Origin: Trebouxia sp. TZW2008
Lineage: Eukaryota > Chlorophyta > Trebouxiophyceae > Trebouxiales > Trebouxiaceae
DNA: 35,831 bases
Direction: 5' to 3'
Assembly: GCA_002118135.1 (NCBI GenBank)
Contig: BDIU01000191.1
Location: 1-35,831 of the forward strand
The notes beneath the pieces are model-generated. The model ran no database searches. It saw only the letters and a list, made by a program, of their open reading frames with translations, and had not been told where the DNA came from. Made by a program: the position numbers and the translations under genes. Shown one piece after another: positions 8,399 through 18,120 of this stretch (positions are counted from its first letter, which is position 1; the number at the start of each line of letters is the position of its first letter).

Positions 8399-11300
8399 AT
8401 GCTGCCTGGCGGGGGTCGCAGCGGAGATATGCCAACAGAGCAAGAGCTGGCTGAGCGCTTGCAGCAGGCCAACATCAGCGGGCCTTGGCAAGCAGGCGTT
8501 GCCTTTCCTGGTCAGCTCGCTACGGCGTACGCAGTTCCGTACGGTGTTGCAGCCCCTTTCCCACAACAGGCTCAACCCGGCTTTGCGTTGACACCGCAAG
8601 GTCAGATTCCCGCGCCAACTGCTCAGTACAGTCAGCCAGGCTCTTCTCAGTCTGCACGGCGACCTGGATCAGGTAGCAGACCGGCCTCAGCCCCAGGGCA
8701 AAGGCCAGCCTTGCAGAGTCCATCAGCAGGCATCAGGCCATCAGGGCCTCAGTATGCAGCCTTCTATCCACAATTCCAAGCAGCCTACCCAATGCAGTAC
8801 CTGCCTCCTGCTGCTGCATACCGCCCAATGCCTGCTCAGCAGCTGCAGCCTTTTCAGGCACAGTACATCCAGCCAGGAGGAGCGCAATTTCAATTTCCCG
8901 GAGCTCAGTTTCCAGGTGCTGCAGCTTTTCAGCAACCTCCCAGGCAGGGCAGGACAGGTGGCAGACAGCTCCAGAGGGGCCGGTTCTCAAGGGGTCAGCC
9001 AGATCCCAACAGGGGTCGAGGGCAGGGTCAGTACAGGGCTATGTGGCAACAGGTCACACAGGTTTGTTTGCTTCGACCTTTTTAAAAACACAACAGCACA
9101 ACTCAAGATCTGTTGCTTTGAGTGACACGTTACTGTTCAGCATTTGCTGGTGATCAGGCAACTGCATTTGAGATGGCAAGCTTGGTGTTGAGTGTGTCAT
9201 CTATGCCTGTGCATCCCAGAGCCCAATTGCATACTCAAGCAGTCTGAATGTCAGCGTTCAACACTGTCATAGCAGCACATAACTGATGGGTCCAACTCAG
9301 CAATTTCCAGATATGCTAGGTTTGCATGCTGACTGAATTCTATCTCTGAAGCGTGCATGCACAACACGCAATAAATGCCAGGTAGCAACAAAACAAAGCA
9401 AAGGACTGCATTATCAGGCATCATAACCCGGAGCTGATGTACTCAGCAGCAGCCACTTCTTTGAAGGCGAAGGCTCACAGCGTAAACTTTGTGCACATGC
9501 TTTCTTGCATGACATGTACATACCATGTAGGTTGGTCAAGGACAGAACTGGCAAGGTGGTATGCAAGCGCCAGAGCAGCTGACAGTGGAGGACTTGGTCG
9601 CAATTGTGCAAAGGCTACCGCCGGGGATGCCAGCAGTTCCTGCAGTGGCTATGGGTCTGCACGGTCTAGATTCTAGGGCTTGTGCAGCCCTACTGAAGGA
9701 TCTGTCAAGCAATGGCTTGCCACATCATGCCTTAGCCATCTTTGACTGGCTTCAGTCACTGCCAATGGAGAACCAGCTGTCGAGGCTGTGTGATGTCTTC
9801 ACATACACAACAGGTGATACACACAACAGCACATACACCACAGCACACGTGCAACAGCATGTACACAACAGCACATGCACAATAGATGGTACACAGCAAC
9901 ACACACATACACATACCACAGCACATACACAACAGGTGACACACACAACAGTACATACACCACAGCACACACACAACAGTTTGTACACAACAGCACATGC
10001 ACAACAGGTGCAACACAACAGCACATACGCAAGAGACGGTACACAGCAACGCACACACATACACATACCACAGCACACACACAATAGGTGACATTCATAA
10101 CAGCACCAAAACATTGCAACAGATGTGATCCAGCATTGTACAGTGGTGTTTGTCAAATGCAGCTGTCTGGCAAACAAATGAGCTGTCTATTTTGCCTCTG
10201 CTGTTGTCGAGGTTGTGGGATCCCATGTGACACTGACAAGCTACGTCGCACTTTGCTGAGATGAATTCTGAACAGTAGCTGCCAACAATAGGCTCAAAGA
10301 GTTCTTGTCTCTTGCATGATTGGTCTGGCACGCCTGACAAACGACAATGCACATGACCTTGTGAGTGTGCATATGTTCAGTGACCAGCCTGCGTGGGCAG
10401 AGGCAGGAGCTGCACAAGGCTCTGAAGCTAGTAGCTGACATGAGGGGGCAGGGCGCCATGCCTAATATCCACACCTAACCCGCCCTCATGCTTGTATGAT
10501 GATTTTGCATGTCTGGATTGTTGACTTACTAAACTGCCATGCACATATTCATTAGTCAGTGTATGCGTGTGCAGTGGTCAGCTTATGTGGGCAGAGGCAG
10601 GAGCTGCACAAGTCTCCAAAGCTAGTAGCTGACATGAGGGGGCGGGGCATCATGCCCAACAACCACACCTACACTGCCCTCAAGCATTTACAATGCCTTT
10701 GCGTGTCTGGACCGCTGACTTACTACACTGCCATGCACATGTTCATTAGTCAGTGTATGCGTGTGCAGTGATCAGCTTATGTGGGCAGAGGCAGGAGCTG
10801 CACAAGGCTCTGAAGATAGTCGCTAACATGAGGGGGTGGGGCGTCATGCCCAGCATCCACACCTACACTGCCCTCATGCTTTTATGATGCCTTTGCATGT
10901 CTGGACCGTTGACTTACTACACTGCCATGCACATATTCATCAGTCAGTGTATGTTTATGCAGTGATCAGCTTATGTGGGCAGAGGCAGGAGCTGCGGAAG
11001 GCTTTGAAGTTAGTGGCTGACATGAGGGGACGGGGAGTCATGCCCAACATCCACACCTACACTGCCCTCATCAACACTTGCACCAGATCTGGAGACTACA
11101 CCCTGGCTCTGGATGTCTTCAGAACACTTGAGGTGTGTTGCCCTTGTGACAATGCAAGACCCAATACGCTTCATGTGCCCTGCATGCTTCAACTCAACTG
11201 TTCAGAGTCCACACCATGCTGCACTCGTCCACACCTACACCAGATCTGGAGACTACACTCTAGCTTTGGATGTCTTCAGAACACTTGAGGTACATCGCTC

Positions 11301-14300
11301 TTGAGTGGCACTGCTGAAATGCACTTGTATATTGCTCAAGCTGCTGCATGTGCTTATTTGTATGCACGTCATGCATGTATATGACATGCACTTGAGCACA
11401 AGCTGTCGAGATGCTGCTAGTCACTTGCAAGCTGTGGACAATGGCTCCTGAGGTATCCCATAATTTGGCAGCGTAATTGGCGTTAACTCCCGCATCAAAT
11501 TTGCAATGGCAACGCACAAAATTGACCGTACTGAATCTGCATTCTTAATCCATACTGAATTCAATAAACAGGCTTAAGAGATGAGTACAGCAATAAATAT
11601 CTGCAGGAGGAGGGTTGTCAGCCCAATGTGGTGACGTACAACACTCTGATTGATGTATATGGCAAGATGGGCCGTTGGCAAGATGCAGTACAAGTTTTGG
11701 ATGACATGACTGAGAAGGTGGGTCCGCAGCTTTGTGACCTTTGCAACTTTACTATCCCATGACTGAATTCCTTTGTATGTCCAGTCATATAAGAGATTGT
11801 GTCGGCAACCCATATGCCACTTTGCAAATGCATTTGACATGTCAGGCCTGATGCATTCTGCTTAATGGTCCAGAACATGCTGTGTAATGCGCAGTTTGCA
11901 TGGTACGCTCCACACAGTCAGGCTGCTGCAGAGACTATTGTCTGACCTCACCACTGGGAGGCACCAGTGGCTTGCAACACTGCATGTACGATATTCATCA
12001 CAATGGTTGGCTGCAGGGGTGGCAGCCAGAGACGCGCACCTTCAACACAGCCATCATTGCCTGCAACATGTGCAACCAGTCAGCCCAGGCCCTGCAGGTC
12101 AGCGCATCCCTGCTCGCAACTTGCTTTTGGCTGTTGCTGCTGCTCAAGCTCATGCTTTTCCTATTGTCCCTGCTGTTGCTCCTGCTCTTGCTCTTGCTCT
12201 CGCTCTCACTTCTGCTCTTGTTCTTGCTCTTGCTAATGCTCATGCTCTTACTCTTTGTTGCTCCGAAGGGCCAAGATGCAAATGCCTGCACAGTACATGC
12301 AGCATCAGCTTTGATTTCTATCACTGGGGCAATGCACCTCCTGCTTTGCAGAGCTTCTGCTGAGCAGGATTCAGCTGGATTGATGGGTGTGCAGGTATAT
12401 GAGCGGATGCAGGCACAAGGGCTGGAGCCAACAGCTACCACCTACACAGCTCTGGTGTCAGCTCACTGCAAGTCTGACAACCTGACTGCTGCATTAGAGG
12501 TATAGCCCTGCTTTTGTCCCACGCAAAATGTGCCAGCAATGTAAAGTGACATCAGAACATTTGTTGTGGAAGTATGAACAGACACAGCTTCAAAGATGAA
12601 AAGGATGACAGCAACATTTTTTGCAACAAGCTTGTGAACATACCAAGCCTTGATTGGGGCCAAGGCATGGGGGAAAGACGGCTAAGGGGTGAGGGGTATG
12701 GGACAGCTTCATTGTGCATTGCCAAAGGGCCGAAGCTGGAGCGATGTGTCCTGTTCTACTGATATGCTGACCTTCTGCCAGTGCCGTGTTGACTGTACAC
12801 ACCGTTAGCTGAATGACACATCATGCAAGAGCAGTCCGTGCAGTCTGTCTGCCAATGTGAGATTGTCTGTGCTACATTCCATGCTCTCATGCGTTGCAGG
12901 TATACAAAAGCATGAATACAAACAGGCAGGAGCGCAACATCATCACATACAGCAGTCTGATAGCAGCAGCAGACAGGGCAGGGCAGTGGGAGGAAGGCCT
13001 CAACATCTGGGGGGATCTGCTAGGAGATCGCTGCCACCCAAACTTGCCTGCCTACAACTCAGCCATCAGCTGTTGTGCTCAAGGTCAGTCAACATGTGAA
13101 TGAGCAGCTTTTTTTATCCTGATCACAACTGCTGCAGTCGACATAATGGTCGCAACTGCAACAATTGTTATCATGCGGCCATTGTGCTGTCAGCCAACAG
13201 TTCCATCAACCTCAGTATCAACTGGCTGAGGGAAAGTACCATGCGTATTGTGATGTCTAGCTGATTGGCTCTTTACAACTGTTACTGCCAGTGTGTCCAA
13301 CCACAAGCACGGCTGCTCTGCTCACGGATGCCTTGATGACAAAAGCCATCGGCATACACTCTTTCATTCCCTTCTGTACAGAGCCACAGCGCTCCTGCTG
13401 GTGCTTGCATGATATTGTCCCAGGGTGGAAGATACGGAGAAGGTGTGTGAGCAACAGCCCGTGATGTTGCAGGTGGCAAGTGGCAGCAAGCAAAGCATAT
13501 CTTTGAGCAGATGAAGGCGCCAGTTGCAAACCTGACATGGCCTCCTACACCGCCCTGCTGGCTGCATACCACGATGCCAACAACTGTGAGCAACAGGTTG
13601 TGCTGTTGCAGGTGGCAAATGGCAGCAAGCCAAGAACATCTTTGAGCAGATGAAGGCAGCCAGATTCAAGCCAGACATGGCCACCTATACCGCCCTGCTG
13701 GCTGCATACCACCCAGCCAACAAGTGGCGCCACGCCTTGCAGGTCAGATCATGCTGTGCTGTGCTGTGCTGTGCTGTGCTGTGCTGTGCTGTGCTGTGCT
13801 GTGCTGTGAATTTGAATTAACTGGCACCGCATTTAAGGCTGTCTGTGCTTTGCGCAATCGGTGGAGCAGATGCAAGCTGCCAGCATACGACCAGACACCG
13901 CCACCTATACCGCTGTCATAGACCTTACATGGTGTTCTGGGATGTTGGTTGCATCATGCCTTGGCAAAGATTTGAAATAGCTGCTATTGTCAACAGGCCC
14001 TGGAGCAGATGCAAGCTGCCAGCTTACGACCAGACACCGCCACCTATGCTGCTGTCATAGACCTGTTGTGGTGTTCTGGGATCCTGGGAGCCCAGCAGCG
14101 AGCGCAGCAGCTGTTTCAAATGGCATGCCGCCAATCTGTGCAAGGCATGGAAGCTGCCCAGGCAGTTGCTCAGGACGATGAGGATACAGTCAAGGTGTGT
14201 TTGGCTTTTCTGCAGTGCATGCATGTTGTTTTGATGCATGTCAAAACATTTCTGGATAATCCCCTGCACACAGGTGTCAGAGCATGAATCAACAATGGTG

Positions 14301-17281
14301 CTATCCTGCAGCAGTGAGCGGCATCTTGTTGTCATGACTCCCTTTACTGTTTAGGCTGAAACGAGACATGGCAGTTTGCTTTGAAAAGGATGCTAATGCT
14401 GCTGCTGCATGTATTGTCTGACACCACAGGTAAGGCATGACACAGTGTCACGACGTATCAGGTCATCGTAGGTTGCATTTGGCGCCCATGACAAAGTAAG
14501 TAGCAAAAGTGGTTGCAACGTGTTGCTCAGCTCAGTTGCCATGGCTTGTAGGTCAGCATTGCGGCACCAACCCCAAGCATTGCGGTGCTAGCACTACACA
14601 AGTGGCTGCAAGACTGCCAGCATGCATTGCAAGACGGCGGGCCAGGCTATCTGCGACAGCACGTTGCTTTGATAATCAGTAGTTGGACGCCAACCCCCAC
14701 CCTACCCCCCGCGGGTCAGACACCCCCTCAAGCCCCAACGGAAGCACAAGAGCCGGCTAGCAGCTCAGGGGCAGCTTCTCCAGCGCCTTCCTCTGGGTCA
14801 TCAGGGGGACAAACAGGCTCTGCTAGGGCTGCACCAGGCGGCCCTGCCCTTGGGGCTGGTCCAAGCAGCCCTTCACCTTGGGCGGGACAAGGCAGGAGCC
14901 CTGCCAGGGGACAGAAGCGCCCAGCTTCTAATCTCCCTGCTGTTGCTGTCAAGATGTTTGGCCCTGGCAGCGATGCTGCAGCAAACAAGGCAGCAATCTT
15001 GGACATGATCCGGGGCTTTGGCTTGCCTTTCAGGTGAGCCTGCTCACACAAAGTGTGTGCCGTGCGGAATGCATCCACATCAGCAGTTGAAGAGTTACTT
15101 GCCAGTAGCTGCCCATGACAGTCTGATGAAAGCCACACGACGCAGCTGCGCATGAACGGTGTGTTGGCAACATGTACTATAGTGCATGCAGCATGATGCC
15201 AGTTTTGAGCCATGCCTTGTGCACTGCAGCTTCATGCGCTGTATATGCAAGCGCCGCTCATGTTGTTGCTGTAGCTTCATGCATTTAGTGCCCTGCAGTG
15301 CAAATGATGAGCAAGACAGCTTCACCCTGTCAGCAACAGCAGAAGGCGTAGTGGCATGGCTGCAAGCTCCAGTTTTTGAGACCATCATGGCCAGTTTTGC
15401 ACAGCCCATCACCAGCCCACTGTCAGGTCTGCCCATAGCTATAGCCCATGAGAGTTTTGTTTATAGCACGCTGACAACGGCATTGATCATCCAGTGCTAG
15501 GTGAGGAAACACAAGTCTCAAGCTGCCAAGTCTCGCATTGACTGTTGAGTGTTTCTCATTGCCTGTAGCAAGTGCACACTAGGCATCAGCAACTGTGCAC
15601 AACTGTGTGACAAACATTACATAGCTCTGCAGCAAAAGCATATGCTGCTGCTGCTGCTGCTGCTGCTTCATCTCTCATGTAGCCTGCTTAGCCCATAGCA
15701 TCATACCGTCAACTGCCCACAGCCTCTTTGCCCTTAGCACCTCTCACAGCAAATTCCCAATGCAGTCTGCACAGCTCAGATTCAAGCTATATCAATGCAG
15801 GGCAAGCCCTCATGGTGTTTCACACGCCACATATTAGATCTTGGCCAAGATTTTGACAGGCCACTCCACACATGCAGGCAGGGCTGTGGCGCGCAGCCCC
15901 ATGCAGGCCAACCTGGCCTTTCTGCAAGCCGAAGAGGCCACAGCCTCCAACTGCAGCAGAGCATGGGCATCCATGCGTAAGTTTGAGTCCTTCTTCCCAA
16001 ACGCGACCATAGGAGCAGATTTAGATCAGCGATACCTGAGCAGCCGGCCACAGTGCTTGGCCTTGGCTAAGCAACTGGCAGAGTCTATGGGATTGAATGA
16101 GGCCTTGGCGCTTGATGCAGTGCTGATGTTGGACAGGCTGGTGCACCAAAGCCAAGACTTGTTTAGCCAGGTAGGCAAAGAGAGCTTGTTAGACAGATTG
16201 GAATTTGAACCATGCATTGGCTGCTTCCTTGCACTTCATGCGTGTATGCAAAAATCATGACGGACAGCTTGTCATACGCCAAAAGCTCACAGAGTGCTGC
16301 TGATTGGCAGCTTAACTGTCCATCTTTTCTGCAAGACAAAGTTTGCAAAGCGCTGTGGCCATGGCTGTCGGTAGTGGCCACCCTTTGACAGCAAGCACAC
16401 AATTGGCTCTAACGGTTCAGGAATGGACAATCAGATGAGCAGCTGTGTTGAGCTTCTGACATGTTTGGATTTCTGCCGGTGCCACAGATCTTGCACTCAA
16501 TCATTGCAGTCAAATCATCACCATGGATTGGGTGTCTGCAGGACAGGATGCAAGAGTTGACAGGGGCAAGTCTGATTGTAGCCACTAGGTATGGCCTGGA
16601 ACAGCCCCAACCCCAGGTGGACAACGCAGCCTTGGCTGCCGTCATCAATGTAACAATAGGTCAGACACCTCCTTCCTCTGTCAGCATTCAGGGCATGCAG
16701 CTGTCAAGGCATGCACAGTCATGGTCACGATTTGCAGTCCATACACAGGCACCTGCAGTTTGATCTGCATGCAGATGGTTGCCTTCATGCCTTGTGAGGC
16801 ATTTCACATGGCAAATATCTTTGCAGACAGTGGAGGCTTGACAATGTAACAGAGTCATCTTTTGACTGATGTGCTACACTGTCCGACGTGTAACCATGTG
16901 GTGATTGTTGCAGGTGTCTTGGACAACGCGGTAGGCCAGATGGAGAGTTTGTGTCAGTCCCTGACCCCACAGGGTGAATCACTGACCACAGTCTCTGCAG
17001 TGCGGTGCCTCAATGTATATCTGGAACGACTGCAAGCCCTTCAGATCACAACTTCAGATGTGCAAGACACGATACATGCGGCTTTTGAGAGCGGGGATTT
17101 TGTAAGTGTACAGCCTTCCCTGCTAGCTGCTGTTGCATTCAGGGCTCACAAGGAAAGGCAGGGCGTTTTGCCGGTTTGGCCCTCAGCCCTAGCAGAGTTG
17201 ACTGGGTGGGATGATACTGTGACTGAGTCTGAGTTCCATTCAGCTCTGCTGATGATGCGCAATTTCATTGACAGGGCGTAA
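8399..17281 (+). CDS. PPR–SmR–cyclin protein, 14 exons
   Basis: Predicted 1110-aa protein. Exons: 8399–9061, 9531–9813, 10963–11132, 11607–11717, 12017–12097, 12395–12499, 12900–13083, 13612–13742, 13997–14194, 14552–15033, 15299–15426, 15860–16170 (or from 15878), 16542–16659, 16914–17281; all phases agree. Residues 1–240 are rich in Gln, Pro, Gly and end in RG repeats. About nine pentatricopeptide motifs follow (roughly 310–640), e.g. NVVTYNTLIDVYGKMGRWQD. Residues 643–835 form an SmR-like module with ALHKWLQDC, FGLPF and VVAWLQ landmarks. The C-terminus (about 845–1110) is a cyclin-like helical fold (VRCLNVYLERL, PVWPSALAELTGWD). PPR–cyclins with SmR are known from green algae; PPR tracts bind RNA, usually in plastids or mitochondria. 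The target peptide is not evident, so the start is uncertain; see the alternative first exon at 8197. The SmR catalytic motifs look lost. Confidence 0.88.
9805..10095. repeat. CA-rich minisatellite at a splice donor
   Basis: About 290 bp built from variants of acacaacagcacatac, with a higher-order unit of about 140 bp that includes ggtacacagcaacacacac. It begins inside the last bases of exon 2 of the PPR gene: the exon/donor junction (tacacaacag then gtgata) is itself one repeat variant, and similar acaacaggtgac units recur inside the intron. Minus-strand ORFs across it are repeat artefacts rich in Cys and Val. Confidence 0.85.
10381..11132 (+). repeat. Four-copy 194-bp tandem array of a PPR exon
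   Basis: Units start at 10381, 10575, 10769 and 10963, a constant 194-bp spacing. Each contains the acceptor, about 105 bases of exon (LCGQRQELHKALKLVADMRG in the clearest forms) and, in the first three, about 90 bases of intron. Only the last unit continues into the full exon and its donor at 11132. The first unit has a stop in frame. The middle two stay open to their truncation points but have no donor, so they should be skipped. Confidence 0.9.
11222..11290 (+). repeat. Downstream partial copy of the same PPR exon
   Basis: Repeats the 3' end of the exon at 10963–11132 (atctggagactacactctag, then gatgtcttcagaacacttgag) with a following gtacat. Its frame relative to the nearest AG is wrong, so use as an exon is unlikely. 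Confidence 0.8.
12165..12252. repeat. CT-rich low-complexity tract
   Basis: Repeated gctcttgctcttgctct-type sequence in the PPR gene intron between 12097 and 12395. The Leu-rich and Ser/Lys-rich ORFs seen across it on either strand are compositional artefacts. Confidence 0.85.
13473..13580 (+). repeat. Upstream partial copy of PPR exon 8
   Basis: Starts after a tgttgcag acceptor at 13472, 139 bp before the real exon at 13612. It copies most of that exon (ggcagcaagc, tctttgagcagatgaaggc, ccgccctgctggctgcatac) but has lost frame through small indels and has no donor. Confidence 0.85.
13752..13807. repeat. Pentanucleotide (tgctg)n microsatellite
   Basis: Eleven uninterrupted tgctg units immediately downstream of the exon ending at 13742, within the intron. 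Likely length-polymorphic. Confidence 0.95.
13861..13955 (+). repeat. Upstream partial copy of PPR exon 9
   Basis: Copy of the 5' half of the exon at 13997–14194, offset by 139 bp (gagcagatgcaagctgccag, then ccagacaccgccacctat). It lacks the original acceptor and the 3' half of the exon. Confidence 0.85.
15643..15668. repeat. (CTG)n microsatellite
   Basis: Eight or so consecutive tgc units in the intron between the SmR exon ending 15426 and the cyclin exon starting about 15860. Confidence 0.9.
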
Positions 17282-18120
17282 ATTTGGGTGTTACCACAAG
17301 TGTGGGGTATGTGTACAGCGGGTGTTTGAACTGGATGTGAAGCATTATGTCTGTGACCTGAGTTTTGCTTGTTTCCCCTTTTTTTCTTTCTTTTCCTCTT
17401 TTAGAAGAATTCTTTTGCATATCAATGATTACTGTGAGGGACTGAGGCCACCACCAGTAAATCAATGCCCTGTGTTTTGCCTCTTGGGGTTGATGTTTGT
17501 CATGACATGACTGTTGTTCCAGAAGGTTGCTCTGCTTGACAATGAGAGCTGTGTATATACCCTTTTCGCCGATCTGACATACCAACCTATATTTGCATCA
17601 GGGGATTCAGAGACTATGAACATAACTACATGCAGGCATGCTGCAGGTCACTTATAGCAGAAGGGGAATGTCTGTGTGTGTTTTCTGTAAAAATTAAGGC
17701 CTGGTGCTGCTTTGCCAAATCATTGGGGATTACAATCCAGCACGCTGCAAGACCGCATCATGGTGCTTGCGAGCAAATTGTGCAGACCCACCGCCATCGA
17801 ACGATCCGCACTCTTGAGAAAGAGAGAGAATACAACGCTGAAACCAACATGCACACATGCTGATGCATCGGTTTTGGCAAGGGCGACTGATCTCAAAATT
17901 GGCCTCAAATACTTGTTATTTGCCCCTCACAGCGGCTTTGCCCCAGGCCAAATGGCGTCAGAATATTGGGTCTTTGGCTCTGCTCTGCCTGCAAGGAGCG
18001 AAAGGATGGCAGCACCTTGCGATATGCTGCCTTTGAAAGCAGTGATGCCACTCGAAGCGTTGGAGCATCGCATGTGATCTTTGGCTGATCTGTTGTTTAT
18101 CGCTGCACTAAAGCGGAGCA
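17282..18120. other. Intergenic stretch between PPR and guanylyl cyclase genes
   Basis: Contains the 3' UTR of the PPR gene and the promoter of the cyclase gene. A TGTAA at 17686–17690, the usual algal polyadenylation signal, lies about 400 bases after the stop codon; a link is only possible. A short open stretch at 17521–17660 (VALLDNESCVYTLF) follows an AG and looks protein-like but connects to nothing. An ORF at 17712–18077 has no recognisable family. Confidence 0.4.

Noticed and set aside
9752..10177. Long minus-strand ORFs rich in Cys and Val
   Set aside because: They lie wholly on the CA-rich minisatellite; repeats of three-compatible units keep all frames open.
10381..11132. CRISPR-like or centromeric satellite interpretation of the 194-bp array
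   Set aside because: Units contain an exon with acceptor sites and no spacer/repeat pattern; they are exon duplications.
12000..12441. Minus-strand Ser/Lys-rich ORF resembling an RS domain
   Set aside because: It is a shadow of the CT-rich intron tract and of PPR exons on the + strand.
17521..17660. Extra exon of the PPR gene (VALLDNESCVYTLF)
   Set aside because: The cyclin exon ends at an in-frame TAA at 17279 with natural domain completion, and no donor before it would reach this segment.
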